From NCBI GenBank assembly GCA_910585435.1, contig CAJUEJ010000003.1, positions 62,001 to 126,000 on the forward strand: a DNA stretch of 64,000 nt, in the 5' to 3' direction. Below, one piece after another: positions 52,541 to 61,404 of this stretch. The translations under genes were made by a program, and so were the position numbers. The DNA comes from an uncultured Hungatella sp. GTDB lineage: Bacteria; Bacillota; Clostridia; Lachnospirales; Lachnospiraceae. Each line of letters starts with the position of its first letter. Position 1 is the stretch's first letter. The notes below the pieces were generated by a model. That model made no database searches and was not told where the DNA came from. It worked only from the letters and a program-made list of their open reading frames with translations.

Positions 52541-54974
52541 CTTTCTCCCCGTCCGTCTCCAACAGCACCGCACCATGTTCCATGGTGATCAGATATGCAA
52601 TTTCCAGCTTCTCCAGCCGTTCTATAGTCTCCGGGGCCGGATGCCCGTACCGGTTCCCCCTGCCGCAGGAGATCACCGCACAGTCCGGGGCTGCCTGTTT
52701 TAGAAATTCTTCACAGCTGGAAGATCCCGACCCATGGTGGGCCACTTTCAGAATCTGCACCTGCACATCATCGCCTTCCCCTTTTTCCTCTTCTTTCTTC
52801 TTCAGCCACGTCTTCTCCCCCTCTGCGCTCATATCCCCGGTCAAAAGGATTCCCGTCCGCCCGTAAGTCACCTGCAGCAAGAGGGAATGCTCATTTCTGT
52901 CCTGCTTCTTTCCTTCCTGACCTGCATACAGGCATTTTACTGTCAATGGGCCTTCCTGAATAAAATCCCCCTCCCTCATCCAGTGTACCAGGACACCCAT
53001 ATCCTCTGCCAGCTCCCAAAGCCTTTTGCAGGCCTCATCCTCCTTCCCCAGCCAGGGCAGTACCAGATGCCGTATCCTTATTTGGCACTGGGATTCCAGC
53101 AGATAGGTAAGCCCTGATATATGATCCTGATCCCCATGGCTGACTATGGCATAATCTATGGCGGCAATCCCCTGGCTTTTCAGATACGGCTCCAGCACCT
53201 GTTCCCCCAGCTTCTTCTCGTCGCTGCTGCCGCCATCTGCCAAAATCACCACGTCTTTCGTCCTCAGACAGATACCGTCCCCCTGTCCCACGTCCAGAAA
53301 TGCTGCCCACAGTCCTGTGGGAGGCAGCGGCTTAAGTATCAGATACCCTGCTGCCATCATTACCAGAATCACAGCAGATCTGCAGATTTTCTGCTGAGGC
53401 AAAACCGTCTCCTCCTTTTCCCGGTGCCCTGCCTTTCTCATACTGCCTGCCTTTTTCTCACCTCTTTCTGCCGCAGCCAGCACTGCCAGCCACATCCCCC
53501 CATACACTCCTATCTGCCACAGTTTGGGCCTTCCCACAATCTGAACTGCTGCCGGCAGCTTTTGAAAATTGGTACAAAGCCACTGGTAAAACGCCAAAAT
53601 ATAATGCCCGGTTCCTATGGCCCATTCTCCTGCCCACAATGTCACGGCTTCGGGCAGGCTTTGGGCCAGTCCCAGCCCCGCTCCCGCCGCCCCCAGTAAA
53701 ATCCCGGCCAGCCCGGAGAGCAGCACATATCCCATAAGGGGAATCACCAGCAGATTCAGCACCATCCCATAAACCGGATATTCAAAAAAATGGTACACAA
53801 TAACCGGGTACGTCACAATCTGAATCACCACATCCAAAAGAACAGCCTGTTCCCATCTTTTTTTCACCCCTGTCCACTTTGAAAGCGCCGGCATCACTGC
53901 CCCGATAGCCAGAACCGCTCCGAAAGACAGCTGAAAACCAGACTGGAACAAATAAGAAGGTGACTGAAGCAAAAGCAGCAATGCTGCTGCCGCTGTGGCG
54001 GAAAGCATATCATAGGTTCTCCCCAGCCTGTCTGCCAGAATCTGCAAACATATCATCACCACGGCCCGCACCACGCTGGCCGAGCCTCCCGCCAATATCC
54101 CATAGCTGACAGTAATACATGCCGCCGCCCCGCCAGCCATTCCAAAGCTTATCCCCCGTTTCCGCAGCCCACGGTAAAGCCCCATCCCAATCACAGACAC
54201 GTGAAGCCCGCTGACTGCCAGAAGATGGGCGATCCCATTTTTCTGATACAGGTCACGGATTTCCCCTGGCAGTTGGCTTTTATCTCCCAGGACCACAGCC
54301 TGAAACACTCCCAGATCCTCCTGGCTGCACAAATTCTTTAAAATCCTTCCTGCCTCTTTTTTTATCCTGAAGATCCCGTCCAAATAGGCCGAATATTCCT
54401 GGCCGGTTATCCGCAGCTTTTCCCCGTATATCCGCCCTTCGATTCCCAGTGCATGATAGTACGTTCCATAGTCAAACTCCCCCGGATTCCCGGGCTTTGA
54501 AAATCCCTCCAGCTCTCCTTCCACCGAAACCTGCATGCCGATCCGAAGCCTGTTCTCTTCCTGGTATTCTTCACGGTCCACATAGGCCATGACCGGAAAA
54601 TATTCCCTGCATTCCCCTTCTGTCTCCAATGTGACCTGAGACAATTTAAGGGATACCCAACTGTCCCCGTACCCGACGGCCGCCACATTTCCTTTTACCT
54701 CTGTCCTTTTTTCCTTCACCTGGGAAAGGATCCTTTCTGCCTTGTCCGTCCGCATCCTGTCTCCGCACATGCTTCCCATTCCAAGCAACAGAAAAAGCGG
54801 CAGAATCCACCACAACAGGCTTCTGCCGCTTTTTTCCCTTTTCTTCCACAGATAACAGACTCCGGCTGTCAAAACCATCGGAATCCCTGCAGACAACCAC
54901 GCCGGCAGCAGAAAACATACCTCTCCAAGTACGAATCCCCCTGCTGCATATAACAGTGGCCGTTTTATATTCAA
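52527..54974 (-). CDS. comEC: DNA internalization competence protein ComEC/Rec2
   Basis: This 815-residue polytopic protein forms the DNA uptake channel. An N-terminal OB-like extracellular part (about 60-180), the ComEC membrane core from about residue 225 (GIAHLLAVSGLHVSVIGMGLY is the signature) with many helices, and a C-terminal metallo-beta-lactamase domain (AAFLDVGQGDGICL, VSHGDQDHISG, LKVAHHGSGSSS) are all present, so it is full length. The start is a TTG at 54974 with GGAGT eight bases upstream. The GerMN lipoprotein gene lies only five bases upstream. Confidence 0.95.
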   Translation of the reverse strand: MNIKRPLLYAAGGFVLGEVCFLLPAWLSAGIPMVLTAGVCYLWKKREKSGRSLLWWILPLFLLLGMGSMCGDRMRTDKAERILSQVKEKRTEVKGNVAAVGYGDSWVSLKLSQVTLETEGECREYFPVMAYVDREEYQEENRLRIGMQVSVEGELEGFSKPGNPGEFDYGTYYHALGIEGRIYGEKLRITGQEYSAYLDGIFRIKKEAGRILKNLCSQEDLGVFQAVVLGDKSQLPGEIRDLYQKNGIAHLLAVSGLHVSVIGMGLYRGLRKRGISFGMAGGAAACITVSYGILAGGSASVVRAVVMICLQILADRLGRTYDMLSATAAAALLLLLQSPSYLFQSGFQLSFGAVLAIGAVMPALSKWTGVKKRWEQAVLLDVVIQIVTYPVIVYHFFEYPVYGMVLNLLVIPLMGYVLLSGLAGILLGAAGAGLGLAQSLPEAVTLWAGEWAIGTGHYILAFYQWLCTNFQKLPAAVQIVGRPKLWQIGVYGGMWLAVLAAAERGEKKAGSMRKAGHREKEETVLPQQKICRSAVILVMMAAGYLILKPLPPTGLWAAFLDVGQGDGICLRTKDVVILADGGSSDEKKLGEQVLEPYLKSQGIAAIDYAIVSHGDQDHISGLTYLLESQCQIRIRHLVLPWLGKEDEACKRLWELAEDMGVLVHWMREGDFIQEGPLTVKCLYAGQEGKKQDRNEHSLLLQVTYGRTGILLTGDMSAEGEKTWLKKKEEEKGEGDDVQVQILKVAHHGSGSSSCEEFLKQAAPDCAVISCGRGNRYGHPAPETIERLEKLEIAYLITMEHGAVLLETDGEKVKIK

Positions 54975-54979
54975 TTCTT

Positions 54980-55924
54980 TTACTCCGTTTCTCCCAGCTC
55001 CAGATTTCTTTCAAACTGGGTATTTAAAGATACCGCGTCCCGAAACATTACATCCTGGCTTCCATTTATCGTAATCTGCACTTTATTTACATAGGAAATC
55101 TCACACAGAGAATTTACGATGGAATAGATGGGAATATACTCCTTCACCTCCAGCCCGTTGTTCAAAAACGCGGAATCAAAATTGATGTAGCACACGTTTT
55201 CATTTACCGATACATTTAAAAGCTTGGCATCCAGAGGGAGAGTGGCATATCTTCCTACCGAGGCAGGGCCTTTCAGCAGCTCCTCCACAACCAGTTTTTC
55301 CAGAGAAGTATTGATGCTGTGTACCACATCCCGGTTCTCCTTCAAAAGCTTTTCCCCTGTCTCGTCTGCAAAAAACAAAGTCAGGCTTGTTCTCTCAAAT
55401 GTATTTACATCGCTGATGCTCTCAATAAAATCCGAATCTGACAGCATTCCCACAGGCTTTCCTGCCAGGTCAAGAAGGGGTTGATCCGCCACATAAATGT
55501 TGATATAGTCAACTCCGTCGACCTGTGTCAGCGTCTTTGCCAGGGCCGCCCGGCACAAAATCTCCCTGGAAGAGTCCATATTGGCCCGGTTGGTATATCC
55601 TGCGTCAAAATACAGATACACCACCTGGTTCTCCGGCTGATACTGATACCCCAGATATCCTACCTTGTCTGACAGCGCCACCTGGCTGTCCACATCATTG
55701 GGTACATTTAAAAACTGAGTCATCAGTTCCTGAATCAGAGACTCCCTGTCTGTGGCCTCTGCCCTGTATTCCCACGGCGCCAGCCTTATGAGAGATGAAT
55801 TCAGATAATAAATCCGATACACGTTGGCTTCCTCTGACGCCCTGTCCGTATTCTGCCTTCCCTGGCAGCCTCCTGTCACAAGCATTATGAGAAGAAGCAG
55901 AATACCGAATATCTTGTTTTTCAT
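54980..55924 (-). CDS. GerMN-domain lipoprotein
   Basis: This 314-residue lipoprotein has a signal sequence with lipobox VTGGC (Cys20) and two GerMN repeats. The first is about residues 30-165 (YRIYYLNSSLIRLAP, LIQELMTQFLNVP, YLYFDAGYTN); the second is about 180-305 (SLTLFFADETGEKL, LVVEELLKGPASVG, CYINFDSAFLNNGLEV, IYSIVNSLCE). GerM of Bacillus links engulfment complexes and germination. Here it follows a sensor kinase by 13 bp, so the kinase may sense envelope state with it. AGGAGG precedes the ATG. Confidence 0.9.
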   Translation of the reverse strand: MKNKIFGILLLLIMLVTGGCQGRQNTDRASEEANVYRIYYLNSSLIRLAPWEYRAEATDRESLIQELMTQFLNVPNDVDSQVALSDKVGYLGYQYQPENQVVYLYFDAGYTNRANMDSSREILCRAALAKTLTQVDGVDYINIYVADQPLLDLAGKPVGMLSDSDFIESISDVNTFERTSLTLFFADETGEKLLKENRDVVHSINTSLEKLVVEELLKGPASVGRYATLPLDAKLLNVSVNENVCYINFDSAFLNNGLEVKEYIPIYSIVNSLCEISYVNKVQITINGSQDVMFRDAVSLNTQFERNLELGETE

Positions 55925-55937
55925 ATGCTGCCTCCTC

Positions 55938-57386
55938 TTAAGAAATGTAGTTTAAAGGAATCCTTACCGTAAACGTAGAACCTTCTCCTTCTTTGCTTAA
56001 TAAACGTATGGCTCCGTGATGCATCAGGATTACACTTCTGGTAATGGACAGCCCCAGCCCGGTTCCCCCTGTCTCCCTGGATCTGGCTTTATCAACCCGG
56101 TAAAAGCGGTCAAAAACACGTTCCTGATAGTCCTCTGGGATTCCGATTCCCGAATCTGCCACTTTTATATAGAAGAACTTGTGATCCGCATCTAAAACCA
56201 CACGGACCCATCCGTTTTCTACATTGTACTTGATTGCATTTTCCACCAGATTGTTGATAGCCAGAGACAGCTTGGTCTCGTCCACATCTGCCACCACATC
56301 CCGGATACTCTCAAAAACCAGCTCCACATTCCTTTTCTGGGCAATGGGCCGAAGCCTTTTTAAGATCTGCTGAACCAGCGCGTTGATGTCCACCTGGGTC
56401 ACATTCAGCTCTGCCGCTGCCTTGCCCATCTTTACCATGGACAGCAGATCATCAATAATCTTGCTTTCCCGGTCAATCTCATCCGAGATATCGGTCATAA
56501 ATTCCTGATAAAGCTCCACCGGCGCCTGATCCATACCCATCAGGGAATCTGCCAGCACCCGTATGGAAGTAATCGGCGTTTTCAGCTCATGGGATACATT
56601 CGCCACAAATTCCTCTCTGGACTGATCCACTTCCTTCAGCTCTGTGATGGTACTCTGGAGAGAACCAGAGAGAAGGCAGGTTTCCCTGTATGTATTGACA
56701 GAAATGCCCTCATCCAGGTTCCCGTCTGCCACCCGGTCTAAAACCTTCTGAAGTCTGGCAAATGGTTTCATCAGCACCTGCACAAACAAAAATGTAACCA
56801 GAATGATGATGATGGAGGTAATCATCACGAAAAATGAGGACTTTTCCTCCACCCGATCCACATTGGATAAAATGTTCTCCGTGGAAACCGTCATCAGAAG
56901 CACACCCTGGACCCCCTTTTCCTGATCGTTGCTGTAAATAGGGGTAGTAAGGGCAAAATAATGCTTCTCATTCTCATAGACCGTGCTGTTCTCTCCGCGG
57001 AAGCATTTAAGCACAGACTCAGACACGTGGAATCTCCCCTCCAGAAGCTTAAATGTATCTTTGATAATGCGGAAATTCTGATCTACGATTACAATCCTTC
57101 CGTTGAAAATATCTGCTATGGTATCTAACTCCTTATCCAGCAGGGCATCCCTGGTATCAGCGCTTAGGTACCCGGCTCTGGCTAACCGGTCGCTGGTAAT
57201 AAGGCACTGATTCTGTACCTCTATGACCCTTCCGTCAATCTGGGTCTGCTGAAAAGACCGTCTCATGGCTATTCCCTGAACAAATATGGGAAGTATCCCT
57301 AAAAGCACTGCAAAGAAAAACAGGGGGATCTTCATGCTGACAGGGTATTTGACAGGAATCCTGTTCCAGATAAAAGCACCCTTCAT
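55938..57386 (-). CDS. Sensor histidine kinase (orphan)
   Basis: This protein of about 482 residues has a first membrane helix at about 20-42, an extracytoplasmic sensor domain (about 45-175), a second helix (about 180-200), a HAMP domain (MKPFARLQKVLDRVADGNLDE), a HisKA box with the phospho-histidine in FVANVSHELKTP, and an ATPase with NNLVENAIKYN, DSGIGIPEDY and GGTGLGLSI. All catalytic boxes are intact. No response regulator gene is adjacent, which is unusual for this class. The ATG at 57386 overlaps the degV stop; an ATG at 57407 lies inside degV. Confidence 0.92.
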   Translation of the reverse strand: MKGAFIWNRIPVKYPVSMKIPLFFFAVLLGILPIFVQGIAMRRSFQQTQIDGRVIEVQNQCLITSDRLARAGYLSADTRDALLDKELDTIADIFNGRIVIVDQNFRIIKDTFKLLEGRFHVSESVLKCFRGENSTVYENEKHYFALTTPIYSNDQEKGVQGVLLMTVSTENILSNVDRVEEKSSFFVMITSIIIILVTFLFVQVLMKPFARLQKVLDRVADGNLDEGISVNTYRETCLLSGSLQSTITELKEVDQSREEFVANVSHELKTPITSIRVLADSLMGMDQAPVELYQEFMTDISDEIDRESKIIDDLLSMVKMGKAAAELNVTQVDINALVQQILKRLRPIAQKRNVELVFESIRDVVADVDETKLSLAINNLVENAIKYNVENGWVRVVLDADHKFFYIKVADSGIGIPEDYQERVFDRFYRVDKARSRETGGTGLGLSITRSVILMHHGAIRLLSKEGEGSTFTVRIPLNYIS

Positions 57387-58249
57387 CAATCCAGCACCTT
57401 TGAGCATGCAATGGCAAGGGAACCTGGCCCGATATGACAGCTGACGCTTAAGGACAGAGGTGCTATCACAATCTCACCAGTATTTGGAAATAATCCTTTC
57501 AGCTCTTTCTCCAGCTCCAGAGCCGCCTCCTCATTGTCCGTATGGGCAATCTCCAGATGGATATTGGCTCCTGAGGCATCGCCGAACCGTTCCTCCAGAT
57601 CTTTGGATATGGCAGTAATCATAATGGATTTTGCCTGCTTCATGGTCCTGGCCTTGGCAAACGCATCCAGCTTCTCTCCCTGAATCTGCAAAACCGGCTT
57701 TAGACGGAGAAGAGTCCCCAGAGCTGCCGCTGCCGGTGTGATCCGCCCGCCCTTTTTCAGATATTTTAAGGTATCTACCGTAATATAGATGCTGGATTCA
57801 AACTTCACCTCCTCCAGCTTCTCTTTTATCTGTCCGGCATCCATCCCCCTCCCTGCCAGCTCCAAAGCGTCCAGTGCCGACTGCCTCTGGGTGACAGATA
57901 TCCTCTGGTTATTGACAACCTCTACCTTTCCCTCATAGTCCTCCGCCAGCATTCTGGCTGTCTGGAATGAGCTGCTGAGTCCGCTGGACATAGGGATATG
58001 CACAATCTGATCATACTCTTTCAGAACCTGATCCCACAGCTCCATCACCGCCTCAGGCGAAGGCTGGGACGTGGAAATGTCGCTTCCGTCCTCCAGCCTC
58101 TCATAGAATTCCTTCTGTGTCAGATTAATATCTTCAAAGTATTCTTTTCCGTCAATCATAAACGGCATGGGGAGGACAAAGATCCCCAGCTTCCTTGCCT
58201 CTGCCTGGGTGATTCCGCTGTTGCTGTCCGTGATAACTGCTATTTTCAT
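57386..58249 (-). CDS. DegV family fatty-acid-binding protein
   Basis: This 287-residue protein has the DegV pattern: IAVITDSNSGITQAEA at the start, ISTSQPSPEAVMELW, IPMSSGLSSSFQTARMLAEDY, then VDTLKYLKKGGRITPAAAALGTLLRLKPVL. Its end, HIGPGSLAIACSK, is also typical. DegV proteins bind a fatty acid; FakB members deliver it to a FakA kinase for phosphorylation. No fakA gene is in the window. It lies 20 bp after the ABC transporter and overlaps the sensor kinase start. Confidence 0.93.
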   Translation of the reverse strand: MKIAVITDSNSGITQAEARKLGIFVLPMPFMIDGKEYFEDINLTQKEFYERLEDGSDISTSQPSPEAVMELWDQVLKEYDQIVHIPMSSGLSSSFQTARMLAEDYEGKVEVVNNQRISVTQRQSALDALELAGRGMDAGQIKEKLEEVKFESSIYITVDTLKYLKKGGRITPAAAALGTLLRLKPVLQIQGEKLDAFAKARTMKQAKSIMITAISKDLEERFGDASGANIHLEIAHTDNEEAALELEKELKGLFPNTGEIVIAPLSLSVSCHIGPGSLAIACSKVLD

Positions 58250-58269
58250 CGTCTTTTTTACACTCCTTT

Positions 58270-60033
58270 TTATAATCCGTTAGAATTTGCCATTCTGTAA
58301 AGCTCATAGTACATTCCCTTTTGCTCCAGCAGCCGGGCATGATTCCCTTCTTCTACAATCCTGTTTCCTGCCAGGACCAGTATCCTGTCCGCCCCCTGAA
58401 TGGTAGAAAGCCGATGGGCTATGGTCATGGTGGTACGTCCCTGAGCCAGCCGCTCCAGGGACTGATTCACCAGATGCTCGCTTTCATTGTCCAGTGCCGA
58501 TGTGGCCTCATCCAGAATCAGTATCGCCGGATTCTTCAAAAATACACGTGCAATGCTGATTCTCTGCTTCTGCCCTCCGGAAAGCTTCACGCCCCGCTCT
58601 CCGATATAGGTGTCATACCCGTCTTTCAGCTGGCTGATAAACTCATGGGCGCCTGCCATTCTGGCTGCCTCCATCACCTCTTCTCTGGTGGCTTTCGGCC
58701 TGCCGTACAAAATGTTCTCATACACGGTTCCCGAAAACAGATACACGTCCTGCTGCACCACACCGATATTCAGCCGCAGGCTTTCCAGGGTCACATACCG
58801 GATGTCCTGTCCGTCCACCAGTATTTTCCCTGTTGTGGTGTCATAGAATCTTGGGATCAGATTGCACATGGTAGTCTTTCCACCGCCGGAAGGCCCTACT
58901 AAAGCCACCCGCTCTCCTGGCCGGATAGTCAGATCGATTCCCTCCAGAACCTTGGTATGGTCGTCCTCATACGCAAAGCTGACATTCTGAAATTCGATGC
59001 TTCCCTTTACATCTTCAAGAGGTATTGCTCCCTCCTCATCAAAAATGTCTATCTCAGAGTCCATAATCTCCACAAACCGTTCGATACCGGTCATCCCCCG
59101 CTGGAACTGCTCCGCAAACTCAATGATCCTCCGGATGGTGGTTAACAGGGTGGTTACGTATAAAGTATACGCCACCAGATCTCCCGGGTCAATCAGGCCT
59201 CTCATCATAAACAGGCCGCCGGCCACAATCACCACCGCATACATCAGCCCGTCAAACATGCGTACCGTATCCTGAAACGCAGCCATATACCGGTAGGTTT
59301 CCTTCTTAATATCCAGAAATTTATGATTGTCCTGCTTAAACTTCTCAATCTCCACATCCTGGTTGGCAAATGCACGAACCACCCGGTTGCCCAGCAGATT
59401 GTCCTCAATCCTGGCATTCAGCTCCCCGATATGTACCCTCTGCTTTTTAAAGGCTGCCCGCATCCTGAGATTAAAATAGGTGCAGGAAATCACCATAACG
59501 GGAACCAGCACAAAGATAATCACCGTCAGAAGCAGATTGATTCTGGCAAGTATGATAAAGGAGACCACCGCCTTGATAAAACCGATAAAAAATTCTTCCG
59601 GACAATGGTGGGCAAACTCTGTCACGTCAAAAAGATCATTGGTAATCCGGGACATCAGCTGCCCCACCTTGGTATTGTTAAAATAGCTGTCTGACAGCTT
59701 CTGCAGATGCTCAAAGGCATCCTGGCGCATGTCCGTCTCGATTCGTGCCCCCATAATATGTCCGGTATAGGCCATATAAAAGCTGGCTATCCCATCGATG
59801 ATCCGCAGGCCAAAGTACAGGATGCCGATGCTCCATATGGTTTTTGCCGTCAGGGCCGCCAGATTCTGAATGCCCTGATTGGTGATATACCGAAGGATCA
59901 GCGGCAGAACCATCTCACAGATGGTTGTCAGGGAGGCGCAGAATAAATCCATGGCCATAACATTAAGATACCGCTTATAATAGGGAGCAAACCGTTTTAT
60001 CAGCTCCCAGGTCTTTCTCTTCCTCTGTTCCAT
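58270..60033 (-). CDS. ABC transporter, fused permease and ATPase
   Basis: This 587-residue half-transporter of the MsbA/LmrA type has six membrane helices in about residues 15-310. The ATPase has Walker A GPSGGGKTTMCN, Q-loop GVVQQDVYLFSG, signature VKLSGGQKQRISIARVF and Walker B AILILDEATSALDNES, followed by the H-loop AHRLSTI. It probably works as a homodimer exporting a lipid, peptide or drug; the substrate cannot be read from the sequence. AAAGGAA precedes the ATG. Confidence 0.92.
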   Translation of the reverse strand: MEQRKRKTWELIKRFAPYYKRYLNVMAMDLFCASLTTICEMVLPLILRYITNQGIQNLAALTAKTIWSIGILYFGLRIIDGIASFYMAYTGHIMGARIETDMRQDAFEHLQKLSDSYFNNTKVGQLMSRITNDLFDVTEFAHHCPEEFFIGFIKAVVSFIILARINLLLTVIIFVLVPVMVISCTYFNLRMRAAFKKQRVHIGELNARIEDNLLGNRVVRAFANQDVEIEKFKQDNHKFLDIKKETYRYMAAFQDTVRMFDGLMYAVVIVAGGLFMMRGLIDPGDLVAYTLYVTTLLTTIRRIIEFAEQFQRGMTGIERFVEIMDSEIDIFDEEGAIPLEDVKGSIEFQNVSFAYEDDHTKVLEGIDLTIRPGERVALVGPSGGGKTTMCNLIPRFYDTTTGKILVDGQDIRYVTLESLRLNIGVVQQDVYLFSGTVYENILYGRPKATREEVMEAARMAGAHEFISQLKDGYDTYIGERGVKLSGGQKQRISIARVFLKNPAILILDEATSALDNESEHLVNQSLERLAQGRTTMTIAHRLSTIQGADRILVLAGNRIVEEGNHARLLEQKGMYYELYRMANSNGL

Positions 60034-60153
60034 AGAAATTCCTTTCCCTTTTTATAACTCATTCTATTCTACCCCATTTCTATTAGAAATTCTACTAATA
60101 TTTTTAAGGTTTTTGCCTGCCATCAGAAATTCATAGAAAAAAGCCTCTGTCGA

Positions 60154-60162
60154 TGCTATAAT
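60154..60162 (+). promoter_or_regulatory. Extended -10 promoter of the regulator-ridA operon
   Basis: TGCTATAAT, an extended -10 box, lies 42 bases before the regulator start. There is no good -35 box at 17 bases, which is common with extended -10 sites. Confidence 0.55.
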
Positions 60163-60203
60163 ATGATAAATGCAGCTTTTTCATAAATCAACGGAGGAAA
60201 CTT

Positions 60204-60869
60204 ATGACACAGCCAAATATACAATTTACCCCGGAAGACCGGTGTATCCTGGAATCCTATAAGACCACAGTGGAAGGTTTCGCAGAATATCTGGGCGAAG
60301 GGTATGAGGTGGTGCTTCACAGCCTGGAGGACTTAAACCGTTCTGTTATCAAAATCATCAACGGCCACCACACCGGAAGAAAAGAAGGCGCGCCTATTAC
60401 TGACCTTGCCCTGGACATGTTAAACCGTATTCAGTCAGAGGGCCTTCCCGGCCATATCTCCTACTTCACCCACAACAAAAAAGGCGAGCCCCTTAAATCC
60501 ACCACCATTACCATTGCAGGAACCCAGGGGAAAATCATAGGCCTTTTGTGTATCAATTTTTATCTGAACACCCCTGTCTCCTCCATACTGGCGGACCTGC
60601 TCCCCACAGAGGCGGCTGAAAGAAAATATCAGAGTGAAAACTACGCAGACAATCCTCAGGAGCTGGTAGCCCGGGCCGTAACTGCCGCCATGGAGCAGGT
60701 AAAATCTGATCCTTCCATCCCTGCTTCCTTAAAAAAGCGGGAAATCATAAGCATCCTGGATGAACAGGGAATCTTTCAGTTTAAGGACAGCGTCACACAG
60801 GTGGCTGAAATTTTAACATTATCCAAGAACACAGTGTACCTTCATTTGCGCAACTTGCACAAAAAATAA
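60204..60869 (+). CDS. YheO/DauR-like transcriptional regulator
   Basis: This 221-residue protein has an N-terminal PAS-like YheO domain (about 12-120: LGEGYEVVLHSLEDLNRSVIKI and KIIGLLCINFYLNTP) and a C-terminal helix-turn-helix (about 170-220: KREIISILDEQGIFQFKDSV, LTLSKNTVYLHLRNLH). DauR, of this family, represses D-arginine catabolism in Pseudomonas. Here it is followed by ridA, an aminotransferase gene and an NhaC-type transporter gene, so it likely controls use of an amino acid or amine. It has a near-perfect GGAGG ribosome site. Confidence 0.9.
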   Translation: MTQPNIQFTPEDRCILESYKTTVEGFAEYLGEGYEVVLHSLEDLNRSVIKIINGHHTGRKEGAPITDLALDMLNRIQSEGLPGHISYFTHNKKGEPLKSTTITIAGTQGKIIGLLCINFYLNTPVSSILADLLPTEAAERKYQSENYADNPQELVARAVTAAMEQVKSDPSIPASLKKREIISILDEQGIFQFKDSVTQVAEILTLSKNTVYLHLRNLHKK

Positions 60870-60896
60870 AAAATAATTCAGTATTTATCCATATAT

Positions 60897-60922
60897 ACTA
60901 AAATATTTTTTAGTGTTATAGT
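60897..60922 (+). promoter_or_regulatory. Possible operator and promoter before ridA
   Basis: The palindrome ACTAAA-N6-TTTAGT (60897-60914) abuts a TATAGT box (60917-60922), 63 bases before ridA. It may be where the upstream regulator binds. Palindrome seen; function inferred. Confidence 0.45.
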
Positions 60923-60984
60923 AGATATCAATAAGATTAAGTACGTTTTCTTATTTCACACTAACCTACGAAAGGAGTTGCACA

Positions 60985-61362
60985 ATGAAAATCGTATCAA
61001 CAACCGCAGCGCCTGCTGCTATCGGCCCTTATTCCCAGGCAGTGGTGGTAAATGACCTGGTATTTACCTCCGGCCAGATCCCCATCGTTCCTGCCACCGG
61101 AGCCGTGGCCCAGGGAGGGATTGCAGACCAGGCACGCCAGTCAGCGGAAAATGTAAAGGCTGTTTTAGAGGCGGCCGGAACCGACTGCTCCGCCGTCATA
61201 AAGACTACCTGCTTCCTGGCAGACATGAAGGACTTTGCTGTTTTTAATGAAGTCTACGCCCAGTATTTTACCGGCAATCCTGCCAGAAGCTGTGTCGCTG
61301 TAAAGGATCTGCCAAAGGGCGTTCTGTGCGAAATCGAAGCTGTAGCCGTAATCAAACAGTAA
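60985..61362 (+). CDS. ridA: RidA family enamine/imine deaminase
   Basis: This 125-residue protein hydrolyses reactive 2-aminoacrylate-type intermediates made by PLP enzymes. The motif AIGPYSQAVVVNDLVFTSGQIP, the substrate arginine in NPARSCVAV and the end GVLCEIEAVAV are present, the last with the conserved Glu. It is the usual trimer-forming length. The PLP aminotransferase encoded downstream fits a role in detoxifying its by-products. AAAGGAG precedes the ATG. Confidence 0.94.
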   Translation: MKIVSTTAAPAAIGPYSQAVVVNDLVFTSGQIPIVPATGAVAQGGIADQARQSAENVKAVLEAAGTDCSAVIKTTCFLADMKDFAVFNEVYAQYFTGNPARSCVAVKDLPKGVLCEIEAVAVIKQ

Positions 61363-61404
61363 CCCCATACATATCAGTTCGTGTTTTCAATCGGAGGAAG
61401 ACAA

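Noticed and set aside
53121..53699. 192-codon plus-strand frame opposite comEC
   Set aside because: Antisense shadow of a conserved gene, His/Pro/Gln-rich.
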